The position numbers were made by a program, and so were the translations under genes. The notes under the pieces were generated by a model that was not told where the DNA came from, did not search any database, and saw only the letters and a program-made list of their open reading frames with translations. From Streptomyces sp. NBC_00554 (GTDB taxonomy: Bacteria; Actinomycetota; Actinomycetes; Streptomycetales; Streptomycetaceae): a DNA stretch of 64,000 nucleotides. Positions 49,276-57,452 of this stretch are shown piece after piece; position 1 is the first letter of the stretch, and each line of letters begins with the position of its first letter. The DNA is taken from NCBI RefSeq assembly GCF_041431135.1, contig NZ_CP107799.1, forward strand, positions 3,720,001 to 3,784,000, read 5' to 3'.

Positions 49276-49516
49276 AGGCGTCTCCGTTCTCGCTGTGCGT
49301 ACTCCCAGCGAAACGGTCGGCGGCCGCCGTCGGACAGGGTGACGGTGTTCCGAGCCGAGTTACGGAACAGCCCCCACCTGCCCTCTTTCACCGTTCGCGC
49401 CCGCACTGTCACCGACCGCGACTACCGTGGACGGGGTGGCGCCGTTCCCTCGGGACCACGGAACGGAACGGAACGGCACGCCCGTCCGCACGGCACACGG
49501 CGAGGGAGCACCGACC
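49276..49516. promoter_or_regulatory. Divergent promoter region with GGAAC repeats
   Basis: Intergenic region between the divergent 103-aa gene and the helix-turn-helix regulator. CGGAA(C) recurs as a short tandem array at about 49458-49474 (ACGGAACGGAACGGAACGG), a candidate operator for the adjacent regulator. Nothing else is recognised. Confidence 0.4.
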
Positions 49517-50365
49517 ATGAGCCAGCCCACCCGAGACCTCGAACCCGCGAGCTCCGCCCGCGACCTGTACGGCGTGGAACTGCGCCGCCAACGCCAGTGC
49601 GCCGGGTTGTCGTTGGACCGGCTGTCGGACGTCGTCAACTACAGCAAGACGCATCTGCATGGGGTGGAGACGGGGGAGCGGCTTCCGTTGCCGCCGATCT
49701 CGGAGAAGCTGGATGCGGCGTTTGGGACGGGGGAGTTGTTCCAGGGGTTGTGGGGAACGGTTAAGCGGGAGCACACGCCGAGGCGGTTCGATCACTGCTT
49801 GGAGCTGGAGGCGAAGGCGGTGCGGATTCAGGAGTTCTGCGCGGGCGTCATCCCCGGGCTGCTCCAGACTCCGGCGTACATGCGCGCGCTGTTCACCGAA
49901 GGCAACCCAGGAATGCCCCCCAAGGAAATTGACGGCTTGGTGGCCGCCCGCCTGGGTCGTCAGGAAGTCCTGCGGCGTGACAACTCACCAGACGTCTGGT
50001 GGATTCTCGGGGAAGCAGCCCTACGGCAGGCTGTCGGTGGTCCGGCGGTGATGCGTGAGCAACTTTCGGCGCTGCTTCCGCTCGTAAAAACGCGCCACAC
50101 GGCAATCCAGATCGCCCCGTTCGAAGCGGGGGCGCTCGCTCTGATGAACGGCACGCTTGTCCTTCTCACGCTTCCGGACAACTCCACCACCGTGTACCAA
50201 GAGGGCTTCGGGTACGGAGAGACCTTCGACGACCGAGACACCGTCATGCGGCGTATGCGAGGGTACGATCACATGAAGGCAAGCGCGCTTTCACCAAGAG
50301 AGTCCGCAGCGCTGATCGAAGCGACGATGGAGAAGTACCAGCCATGCGAGCCACCCCGGACCTGA
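49517..50365 (+). CDS. XRE-type helix-turn-helix regulator with DUF5753 domain (Scr1 family)
   Basis: 282 aa. The N-terminal helix-turn-helix (YGVELRRQRQCAGLSLDRLSDVVNYSKTHLHGVETGERLP) is followed by the DUF5753 effector domain (about 100-275: VIPGLLQTPAYMRALF; DVWWILGEAALRQAVGG; IQIAPFEAGALALMNG). The ATG at 49517 has GGGAG upstream. It overlaps the DUF397 gene by 22 bases, the usual Streptomyces pairing. It lies within the defence island between the kinase operon and the S/M genes, on the opposite strand, and may control one or both. Confidence 0.88.
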   Translation: MSQPTRDLEPASSARDLYGVELRRQRQCAGLSLDRLSDVVNYSKTHLHGVETGERLPLPPISEKLDAAFGTGELFQGLWGTVKREHTPRRFDHCLELEAKAVRIQEFCAGVIPGLLQTPAYMRALFTEGNPGMPPKEIDGLVAARLGRQEVLRRDNSPDVWWILGEAALRQAVGGPAVMREQLSALLPLVKTRHTAIQIAPFEAGALALMNGTLVLLTLPDNSTTVYQEGFGYGETFDDRDTVMRRMRGYDHMKASALSPRESAALIEATMEKYQPCEPPRT

Positions 50366-50553
50366 GCGCCGTCCGCTGGCGCAAGTCCTCCTACAGCGGG
50401 AACGAGCAAGGGGACGCCTGCATCGAGGTCTGCGACGGCTTCCCCAGCACGGTCCCCGTCCGCGACAGCAAGAACACGGCTGGCCCCGTCCTGGTGCTGG
50501 GCGGCGCGGCCTGGCAGCTGTTCGTGGACAACATCAAGAGCGGCTCCCTGTAA
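50344..50553 (+). CDS. DUF397 protein
   Basis: 69 aa with the family signatures VRWRKSSYSGNEQGDACIEV and VPVRDSKN, ending in AWQLFVDNIKSG. DUF397 proteins partner DUF5753-type regulators and in some cases act as antitoxin-like or anti-regulator proteins. Start overlaps the upstream regulator gene. Confidence 0.92.
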   Translation: MRATPDLSAVRWRKSSYSGNEQGDACIEVCDGFPSTVPVRDSKNTAGPVLVLGGAAWQLFVDNIKSGSL

Positions 50554-50565
50554 GGCGGTTACGCG

Positions 50566-50598
50566 GAACGGGCCCTGAAGATGTTCCAGGACCCGTTC
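50566..50598. terminator. Hairpin between the convergent DUF397 and S-subunit genes
   Basis: GAACGGG pairs with CCCGTTC, with a further CCTG/CAGG extension after one mismatch and a 9-base loop. It lies 13 bases after the DUF397 stop and would serve both converging transcripts. Confidence 0.65.
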
Positions 50599-50622
50599 GG
50601 AACAAGTAGCCCGGCGAGCCGC

Positions 50623-52044
50623 TCAGCCCGTCACGGCCTCCTCCAGCTTCGCGAGCGCCAAGTCCTCCTTGCGGTCGGCCTCGTCACGCTTCTTGTAGGC
50701 GGCGCGGACGGTAGCGGCGATGCGATCGCGGTCGGTCTGGGTGAGGACGGGAACAGGGACGTTCTTGCGCAGCTCCTCGTGGAGGTCCTGCTGTTTACCG
50801 CCGACGGACATGGACCTGAGCAGCCGGAACATCGGCTCCGACCGGAGCAGCGCGAACAGGTAGGCACCTGAAAAGCGCGGGTCACCCGGGATGACACGCA
50901 GGAAATGCTGGCTGTAAGCGTGGTCGAGCCAGGAACCCGTTACCAGGAACGGACGGCAGAACACCTCGTTCTCGCCGAGCGTTCCCTGCGCCGCGATCAT
51001 CACGGTCTCGTCCGTCGCGAAGATGCCCGGCGGCGCTTGATCCGAACTGATCCAACGCCCCTCCGGCCGCAGCCAGAACGCCTGGCGCTGACCAATGAGC
51101 CGAACGGCACCGTGGCCGGGCTCCGCGTCGATGCGCTTGAAGCGCACCCCGGACCCCAGCATGCCCCCCTCACAAACCTCCCCCAACGACACGCACTCCC
51201 GCTCCTCCAACCGCTCCAGGATCCTCCGGGCTCTCGGCTGGAAGTTGAGCGCCCGCAGGCTCGTCGCCGTAACGCCGGGCTGCGCGAACCCTAGGTCCCG
51301 CCCCCGCTCATGCCACCGCAGGTCCAGCAGATCCTCAATCTCGGCCGTATGAAACAGATCCCGCGTCGCAACCTCAAGCCCCGCCTGGGACTCCGCCCTC
51401 AACTCGGCCGCGCCTTGGATGAGTTCGTGGATCTCGTTCTCCACGGCGTCCCCGAAGCGCGGTACCGGCAGGTCCTCGATGTGGTGCGGCTCGATGTGCT
51501 TGACGGCCGATCCGTACACCCCTTCCTTGACGAGCACTTCACCAAACCGACTGGCGAGGAAGGCGTACAAGTACCCAGACTGGATCTTGTCCTGATCAGG
51601 TGCGACCTTGATGACGTGCTGCGAGGACCAGGCACCGGCCATGTCCGGACGCGCGTACGCTCTCCGCCCGGCGTTGAACCCCGAGCAGGCGATCAAGGTC
51701 ATCCCGGGCTCAAGCTTCAGATAATGCAGCTGCCTCGACTCTGCATCGATCTTCCTGAGCCGGGGAACCCCGCCCAGGTCAGCGACGAGCATGTCCTTGC
51801 TACCGATGAACGGCACGCTGTGGCCGGGATCGGTGAGGTACACCCGTTTGAACATCGGCCCGTTGAAGATGCCCCCAGCATGCCCCGCCGTGACCTCCTT
51901 CAACGGAACCTTCTCCACCGGTAGCCGCTCCAGCAGCCGCTGCGTCGTGAACGCCCCCGACAGATAGGGCTTGGCGTCCAGCCGCAGCCCCTGCCGAACC
52001 ATCCACCCCCGCCGCGCCGGATTCCCCGCCTCGGCGACCTTCAC
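50623..52044 (-). CDS. mad5: Type I-like restriction specificity (S) subunit, MAD5-like
   Basis: 473 aa. Two target-recognition halves are visible, each ending in a family-type segment: SGYLYAFLASRFGEVLVKEGVYGSAVKHIEPHHIEDLPVPRFGD in the first half and a second unit with LFALLRSEPMFRLLRSMSVGGKQQDL...NVPVPVLT. A helical conserved region lies between them. It should select the DNA site methylated by the M subunit. The ATG overlaps the M-subunit stop by four bases (ATGA), so they form one translational unit. No HsdR is encoded nearby. Confidence 0.82.
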   Translation of the reverse strand: MKVAEAGNPARRGWMVRQGLRLDAKPYLSGAFTTQRLLERLPVEKVPLKEVTAGHAGGIFNGPMFKRVYLTDPGHSVPFIGSKDMLVADLGGVPRLRKIDAESRQLHYLKLEPGMTLIACSGFNAGRRAYARPDMAGAWSSQHVIKVAPDQDKIQSGYLYAFLASRFGEVLVKEGVYGSAVKHIEPHHIEDLPVPRFGDAVENEIHELIQGAAELRAESQAGLEVATRDLFHTAEIEDLLDLRWHERGRDLGFAQPGVTATSLRALNFQPRARRILERLEERECVSLGEVCEGGMLGSGVRFKRIDAEPGHGAVRLIGQRQAFWLRPEGRWISSDQAPPGIFATDETVMIAAQGTLGENEVFCRPFLVTGSWLDHAYSQHFLRVIPGDPRFSGAYLFALLRSEPMFRLLRSMSVGGKQQDLHEELRKNVPVPVLTQTDRDRIAATVRAAYKKRDEADRKEDLALAKLEEAVTG

Positions 52045-54365
52045 GCCGTCTCCCCCTTCTTCCAGGGGAGCTCATGCCCATGCTCCTTCAAGAACTCGTG
52101 GTACGAGTCGATCACGTTGGGCCGCACGACGTCCTGCGCGCCCCGGTCCCGCAGGGCCATGAGGTCGTTGTCCGGGATCCGCTTGCGCCGCTCGATCTGC
52201 CGGGGGACGACGACGTTCCCGATGTAGATGTCGTCGTTCTCCGTGTACTGCTGCCACTCGTACTCGCCGCGCGCGTCCCGGACGTACAGCCGGTTGCCGC
52301 GCCGGTCGTGGCCGACCTTCTCGACGACGGCCATGAACACCGGATAGTCGGCGGGGCCGTACAACCGCTCCTCGGTCTTCTCCTGCTCGGTCTTCTTCCG
52401 CAGGAACAGCATCGTGGTGAGGATGTTGACGCCGGCGCCGAACACGAAGGGCTCCACGGGGAGTTCGACGCTGGCCATCACCCAGCACTCCTCAAGGATG
52501 TACCGCCGTACCGCCTCGTCGTCGGGGCCGGGGTTGGACAGGATGCCGTTGGGCAGGACGATCCCGATGCGCCCGCCGGGCTTGACCCACTCCACACACT
52601 TCTGCACGAAGAGCCGCTCGGGCGGGACGGAGGATGCCTCCTTGCCGCGCTTGAGCGAGCCGTCGCCCTTCTCCTTGTCCTTGGTCCAGTCGTAGGCGAT
52701 GCTTGCCTGCTTCTCCCCGCCGAACTCGTCCGTCCGGAACAGCTCCAGGGTCGACCCGGTGACGGGAATGTCGGTGCCGAAGGGCGGGTTGGTGAGCAGG
52801 ACGTCGACCTGTCCGATGCCGACGCGGTTCTCACGCTCCATGGCGGGCCCGTGGCCGGGCTTGTCCTGGCTCCCGCGGGGGAACCTGAGGGAGTCCACCT
52901 GGAAGGTGTTGCCCTTGGCCTCCGTCAGCATCATCAGGCCGAAGGAGGCGGCGCGGGTGAGGAAGGGGTCGAAGTCCATGCCGAAGACCCGGTCCTTGGC
53001 ATACCGCGCGAGTTCCGGGCGGTACTTCGTCTCTTCCTCGGCCTTCTCCTGCACGGAGAGGCCTCGTCCGAAGTCGGGCAGCGCCTCCCGGTGAAGGACA
53101 TGCAGCAGCGTCTCGCGCAGGAAGCCGCCGGTGCCGCAGCACGGGTCGAGAACGGTCTCGTCGAGCTGGGGGTCGAGCAGTTCGACCATGAAGCGGGTCG
53201 CGACGTTCGGGGTGAAGTACTGGCCGCGGTCACCGCGCAGGTTATCGCCTACGAGTTCCTGGTAGGCGGTGCCGAGCGCGTCGAGGGAGGTGCCGAGCAG
53301 GGTGTACGTGGACAGTTCACCGGCGATGAAGGTGAGAGCGGCCTCGTTGAGAGTGAGCCGGTCGTACTCGCTGAACTCGTCCGTATGGTCCTTCTTGAAC
53401 TCTTCGAAGAGGTCCTTCACGCGCTGGGCGACGGCGGGGTTGCCCGCGTCGCTCTTCGCCAGCTCCACCAGCTCCGTGGTGTCGACGTAGAAGCGGGGGT
53501 CCTGTCCCTCCCGCACCAGCTTCTCGTCGTGCAGCTTGGCGAACAGGACGTAGAGGAACTGCCAGAACGCGGCGTCCTTGGGCAGGCCCTCGTTGCCGTG
53601 GATGAAGTCGTGGCAGCGGCGGAACGCGAACTTGAGCATCGTCTCGTCGGCACTGCGCATGATGCCGAGCGAGGAGATGTTGCCCTGGGCGTCGAAGAGG
53701 GTGGCGTCGCCGCGCGGCCAGTTCGCCAGCGGCAGGTACTCGTCCTCGAAGCGGTTCGGGTCGCGGCGGATGAAGTAGAGGTCCTTGTCGTCCGTCCACA
53801 TGCCGTACACGCACTCGGGCCCGGCCGCGTGCATCAGGTCGGCGACCTCGTCGATCTGTTCCTTGGCCCGCGCGAACGTGCGGATCTTGGAGACGGTACG
53901 ACTGTCGTTGCGGGGCGGCTTGATGACTACGATCCGGCGGATGTCCTCCCGCTTGGGCTCCGTGCCGGGCTTGATCGAGCCGTGCTCGAAGATCGCGATA
54001 CTCGCGCGCTTGCGCGACTTGCGGCCGGTCTTCCGATTCTCCACCTGGAGCGGGAAGTCGGCCCGCATGTCGCGCGGGTCGATGCCGTACTGATGGACGA
54101 GCGCCCGGGCGATGCGCTGCCGGACCTCCTCCATCGGGGTGTGCTTGACGACCTTCTCGCCGGAGATGTAGTCGAAGATCTCGTCGTCCTGGAGCTTGCG
54201 CGGCCCCGCGCTCTCCTCCGACGCCGACTGCGCACGCCCCCTGCCGGACGCCTTCGGCCTCGCCTTGGCCGACGGCGCCGGCCTCCGCCCGCCCTCTCCG
54301 GGAATGTCGAAGCCCAGCTGTTCCTCACTCATCGCGCCCGCGTCCACCTTGTCCCGTATCACCAC
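52041..54365 (-). CDS. mad2: Type I-like N6-adenine DNA methyltransferase (M subunit), MAD2-like
   Basis: 774 aa. The N-terminal 220 residues resemble the HsdR N-terminal region of stand-alone M proteins but without a complete nuclease motif. A helical HsdM region follows, then the Rossmann methyltransferase with GQYFTPNVATRFM, SAM motif I VLDPCCGTGGFL (about 410) and catalytic motif IV LLTNPPFGTDI (about 526). NPPF predicts adenine-N6 methylation. The GTG at 54365 is given; the ATG of MSEEQLGF at 54332 is an alternative. With the S subunit it should mark self DNA, as MAD2 does in MADS. Confidence 0.85.
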   Translation of the reverse strand: MVIRDKVDAGAMSEEQLGFDIPGEGGRRPAPSAKARPKASGRGRAQSASEESAGPRKLQDDEIFDYISGEKVVKHTPMEEVRQRIARALVHQYGIDPRDMRADFPLQVENRKTGRKSRKRASIAIFEHGSIKPGTEPKREDIRRIVVIKPPRNDSRTVSKIRTFARAKEQIDEVADLMHAAGPECVYGMWTDDKDLYFIRRDPNRFEDEYLPLANWPRGDATLFDAQGNISSLGIMRSADETMLKFAFRRCHDFIHGNEGLPKDAAFWQFLYVLFAKLHDEKLVREGQDPRFYVDTTELVELAKSDAGNPAVAQRVKDLFEEFKKDHTDEFSEYDRLTLNEAALTFIAGELSTYTLLGTSLDALGTAYQELVGDNLRGDRGQYFTPNVATRFMVELLDPQLDETVLDPCCGTGGFLRETLLHVLHREALPDFGRGLSVQEKAEEETKYRPELARYAKDRVFGMDFDPFLTRAASFGLMMLTEAKGNTFQVDSLRFPRGSQDKPGHGPAMERENRVGIGQVDVLLTNPPFGTDIPVTGSTLELFRTDEFGGEKQASIAYDWTKDKEKGDGSLKRGKEASSVPPERLFVQKCVEWVKPGGRIGIVLPNGILSNPGPDDEAVRRYILEECWVMASVELPVEPFVFGAGVNILTTMLFLRKKTEQEKTEERLYGPADYPVFMAVVEKVGHDRRGNRLYVRDARGEYEWQQYTENDDIYIGNVVVPRQIERRKRIPDNDLMALRDRGAQDVVRPNVIDSYHEFLKEHGHELPWKKGETA

Positions 54366-54474
54366 GCTTCACACCGCCTGCGTCATCCGGCGGCATCGCC
54401 CAAGACTAGGGCAGCGCGGAACCGGTTCCTCTCCGTTCCACGTCGAACACCTGCCGTCACGCCCGCCAGTCGCG

Positions 54475-56574
54475 TCAGTCGGCGGCGCCGCCGTTCTCCC
54501 TCAGCCCCTTCGCGATGTCGACCAGCGCCCCGAGCTCCGGCACATGCCAATGCCGGGTGCCCTGCACCTGCTGATCGTTGCCCATCGCCGTCCGCCGCAT
54601 CAGACGCACCAGCGTGGAGGGGGCGTACGCCTTGCCGTCCGCAGCCCACACGAGCGGCTTGACCTTGTTGTTCTGCCAGGTGGCCCGAGCCCTCGTCGGG
54701 TCCTCCTCAATCCACCGGGGCAGCTGCCTGCGCTCCGGACCGGTCACCGGACGGAACTCCAGGACCGTCCCGTCCTGGAGGTGCTCCGCGTCGACGATCA
54801 CCCATACCGCGTTGGTCACACGCCCACCGGTTCCGGGCTCTTGGTCCAGCCTGGACTCCGCGTCGCTGGGCGGTTCCTCGTTGCCGAGGACCCGGGCGTA
54901 CAGGCCATCGGTCACCAGCAGGGCACGATCCTCAGCCCGGACCGCCGTACCGAGCTGGCTGTTGCGGCCGTACGCGCCGTCGATGACGATCACCATCCAG
55001 GCGAGGGCGCGCCGCACCCGGTCCGGCACCTCGGCGAGACGTGCCTCCCACGCCACGTCCGCCTCCTTCTCCTCATCGAGGTCCGCGACGCCCATCGCCC
55101 GGTAGAGCACATGAGTGATCAGCAGATCCCCGTAGGAGGCGGCACCCGCCAGGCGGCCGATGGCACTCTCCTTCTCCCGTTCCAGCGCCTCCCGCACCTC
55201 GCGCAGCATCTGGACGCAGCGCCACACCCGATGGGCGGTCGGCTGCGGCCCGAAGAGCTGCCGGTAGGTGCTTGCTCCCCACAGGGCCGAGGCGTCCCGC
55301 TTGGCCTGAGCGGCGAGAGCGGGAGAGTGGGCGGCGGCGAGGGCGATGGCCGCCTCCTCCATCGTGCACCCCTCGTCGTGGGCAGGGTCGGGCTCCCCAC
55401 GCTTGATCACGTACTGGAGGCCCAGCGAGAGTGCGAAGTCGTGCCGGAGATCGAACTGTTCGGGCCTGCGCGACCGGAAGTCCCGCTCCTGGGTGGGGTT
55501 CTGGGTGTTGGCGGCCACGGTGACACGGTCACCGAAGTCCTCGGGGCAGTCCTCCAAGGAGATGATCCGCACCAGAAGTCGCCCAAGGGCGGCCTTGCCG
55601 GGCTTCTGCCGCATCGCGCGGTGCACGGCGCTCACCGTCTGCGCTCCGTTGATGAGACTGGCGCCCTCCAGCCGGAAGCCGGCACCGGCCCCCGCCACCG
55701 GGGCACCCTTGCCGTGCTTGCGGATCCGGTCGCAGAGCAGCGTGATCCCGTTGCTCAAGTACCAGAAGTGTTCAGGCTCCTTGACCAGGGTGGCGCGAAT
55801 CTTGTCGTTGACGTCGCTGACATCGAGAGCGTCGCGGATGTTGCGCGCCGTGAGGTGACGCCCGTGATCGTCGTACCACCCGGCGACCGCCTCGGCGGAG
55901 ACCGTTCCGTAGTAGGCGGTGTAAGGGGAATCGATTTTCCCTACGCCGTCGACCTGCACGTCCAAGTCGACCTTCCGCTCGGCATGCTCGCCCAGGATCT
56001 CCCGGTGCAGATCGCGCAGGTTGATGACCTTGAGCTCCACGAGGTCGTCATCGAGGTTGTGCTTGTCGACCACCTCGTTGAGGAAGTCTTTGGTGTTCTG
56101 GTGCAGATCGGTGCCGGTCACGAGCGCCAGCACCAGGGTCACCTTGGGCGAGGGGCTGTTGAGCGCTGCGTCTATGGCGGCCGAATGCCGGTCGATCTTG
56201 CTGCCGAAGCGATGGAACTCCAGTTCCAGCAGGTAGTCGAGCCCACGCATCAACGCGGCGGCATCATGCTCGCCGAAGCCGGCCTCACCCTTGTCACTCC
56301 ACTTCGCCTGCACAAGGGTGACCTGCTGCCGGTCGCCTCGCTGTTGCACCGCGACCGCGTCGATGCCCTTGTCCGTAGAGCTGTCGATCACGGATCGGGC
56401 AGCCTCTTCGTCGGAACATGCCGTCTCGATCTTGACCGCCAGCGCGGCCACCGCACGGCTCAGGAACATGTGCTCCTCATCCGGCCGCTCCGCGACATCC
56501 TCCATGTCGACCAGCGACCGGAACCGATCAGTCAGCTTCCTGCGCAGGTTCCGGACCTGAACCGGGTACGCCAC
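54475..56574 (-). CDS. AIPR (abortive infection phage resistance) family protein
   Basis: 699 aa. The N-terminal region contains DKGIDAVAVQQ...VTLVQAKWSDKG (about 70-92), the D...QxK pattern of Mrr-like restriction folds. The AIPR core follows: NIRDALDVSDVNDKIRATL, EHFWYLSNGITLLCD (about 273) and GASLINGAQTVSAVHRAM (about 309). AIPR proteins act in abortive infection against phages. It is upstream of the M and S genes on the same strand, 109 bases away, and probably forms one operon with them. I do not recall AIPR as a standard MADS part, so this is a variant component. Confidence 0.85.
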   Translation of the reverse strand: MAYPVQVRNLRRKLTDRFRSLVDMEDVAERPDEEHMFLSRAVAALAVKIETACSDEEAARSVIDSSTDKGIDAVAVQQRGDRQQVTLVQAKWSDKGEAGFGEHDAAALMRGLDYLLELEFHRFGSKIDRHSAAIDAALNSPSPKVTLVLALVTGTDLHQNTKDFLNEVVDKHNLDDDLVELKVINLRDLHREILGEHAERKVDLDVQVDGVGKIDSPYTAYYGTVSAEAVAGWYDDHGRHLTARNIRDALDVSDVNDKIRATLVKEPEHFWYLSNGITLLCDRIRKHGKGAPVAGAGAGFRLEGASLINGAQTVSAVHRAMRQKPGKAALGRLLVRIISLEDCPEDFGDRVTVAANTQNPTQERDFRSRRPEQFDLRHDFALSLGLQYVIKRGEPDPAHDEGCTMEEAAIALAAAHSPALAAQAKRDASALWGASTYRQLFGPQPTAHRVWRCVQMLREVREALEREKESAIGRLAGAASYGDLLITHVLYRAMGVADLDEEKEADVAWEARLAEVPDRVRRALAWMVIVIDGAYGRNSQLGTAVRAEDRALLVTDGLYARVLGNEEPPSDAESRLDQEPGTGGRVTNAVWVIVDAEHLQDGTVLEFRPVTGPERRQLPRWIEEDPTRARATWQNNKVKPLVWAADGKAYAPSTLVRLMRRTAMGNDQQVQGTRHWHVPELGALVDIAKGLRENGGAAD

Positions 56575-56772
56575 GGGTTCCCCCCGACTTCATGAATTCA
56601 TTCGAGACGGCACGCCCTTCCGAGCGCCGCCGCCGACGAGGCTATCCCGGCAGCCGACAGGTGTTCCTTCCGTTTCGACGGAACGCCTGGATCCCTGCAC
56701 AGCAGCCACGCCCGCATATACATACAGTCGAATGAATTGCACACAAGAGTAATCTCGTGCCACCATGTGCAC
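56575..56772. promoter_or_regulatory. AT-rich divergent promoter region with an 11-bp inverted repeat
   Basis: Between the AIPR gene and the toxin-antitoxin pair. AATTCATTCGA (56595-56605) and TCGAATGAATT (56728-56738) are exact inverted copies 122 bases apart, each near one gene start. They could be two operators for one autoregulating antitoxin, or one per promoter. Confidence 0.45.
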
Positions 56773-57027
56773 ATGGTTGAGATCGCCATCAGCGCCGCCC
56801 GCTCCCAGCTCGGCGACTTGGTCCGCCGCGCCGCCCACGGCCGCGAGACCATCGCCCTCACCGACCACGGCCACGTCGCCGCCCTCCTCGTATCACCTCA
56901 GGTGATAGAGGATTTCGAGGACGCCCTCGCCCTCGCCGACTATCAGCGACGCAAGGCCGAGGGAACGCTTGAGCCGGGCATCCCCATGGCCGAGGTCCGC
57001 AGGCGACTGGGGCTTGAACAGCAGTGA
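56773..57027 (+). CDS. Phd/YefM-type antitoxin
   Basis: 84 aa. VEIAISAARSQLGDLVRRAAHGRETIALTDHGHVAALLVSPQ matches the Phd/YefM DNA-binding N-terminus. The C-terminal tail (about 55-84) would wrap and neutralise the toxin. The toxin gene overlaps its stop codon (GTGA). Start at the ATG of MVEIAIS; no strong ribosome-binding site. Confidence 0.9.
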   Translation: MVEIAISAARSQLGDLVRRAAHGRETIALTDHGHVAALLVSPQVIEDFEDALALADYQRRKAEGTLEPGIPMAEVRRRLGLEQQ

Positions 57028-57275
57028 CCTACGAGATCATCTTCGAACCGCGCGCCCTCGACTCCGCAGTGCGGTTCCTGAAGGAAGACCCGAGTGGTCT
57101 CGCTCTACTCCTCGACACCATCGACAAACTGGCCCATGACCCTCGGCCAGCTGCGTCGATTCCCTACGGATCACCCGACGTCCGCCGGCTGCATGTCGGC
57201 GACTACCGGGTTCTGTACGTCATCGAACACAACGTGATCCGCATCGTGATCACCCACCTCGGCCGCACGGCTTGA
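57024..57275 (+). CDS. RelE/ParE-type toxin
   Basis: 83 aa from a GTG overlapping the antitoxin stop. YEIIFEPRALDSAVRFL, DPRPAASIPYGSPDVRRLHVGDYRVLYVIEHNVIRIVITHLGRT is the RelE/ParE fold, with the Arg and Tyr of GDYRVLY conserved. RelE members cut mRNA on ribosomes, ParE members poison gyrase; the sequence alone does not decide, though DYRVLY favours RelE. It is the last gene before the right island repeat and would help stabilise the island. Confidence 0.88.
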   Translation: MTYEIIFEPRALDSAVRFLKEDPSGLALLLDTIDKLAHDPRPAASIPYGSPDVRRLHVGDYRVLYVIEHNVIRIVITHLGRTA

Positions 57276-57290
57276 GGGTTCAGTCAAACA

Positions 57291-57452
57291 AGAGAGCCGC
57301 GCCTCCCCTCCGTCCAGGGGAAGCGCGGCTCTCTTCTCGTTCAGCGCAGCAGCCCTGCCGCCTGCCCGAGCACCGGGATGCTGCCCACCGACGGCGCCTG
57401 CGCCAGCGGCCCCGTAAGAGCCTGCGACGACAGCGGCTTGAAGTCGGCCAGC
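57291..57452. repeat. Right 162-bp direct repeat bounding the island
   Basis: Matches 36930-37091 at 159 of 162 positions in the same orientation. It contains the terminator hairpin (57291-57334) and the 3' end of the intact secreted-protein gene. The island interior is 37092-57290. Confidence 0.92.

Noticed and set aside
44695..49764. Long plus-strand frames (858 and 826 codons) opposite the kinase gene
   Set aside because: The minus strand encodes recognisable kinase and ATPase motifs through the whole stretch; the plus frames have none.
50623..54365. A complete type I restriction-modification system
   Set aside because: M and S subunits are present but no HsdR helicase-nuclease gene exists within the island.
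37142..56574. BREX type 2 (Pgl), DISARM or Dnd/Dpt as the identity of the defence locus
   Set aside because: The NERD-kinase recalls PglW and the ATPase recalls DptH, but there is no PglX, PglZ, BrxC/PglY, DISARM helicase or DndBCDE homologue. The M/S pair with kinase and ATPase fits MADS better.
52074..56595. Long plus-strand frames (862 and 799 codons) opposite the methyltransferase and AIPR genes
   Set aside because: Antisense shadows of genes with intact NPPF, SAM-binding and AIPR motifs.
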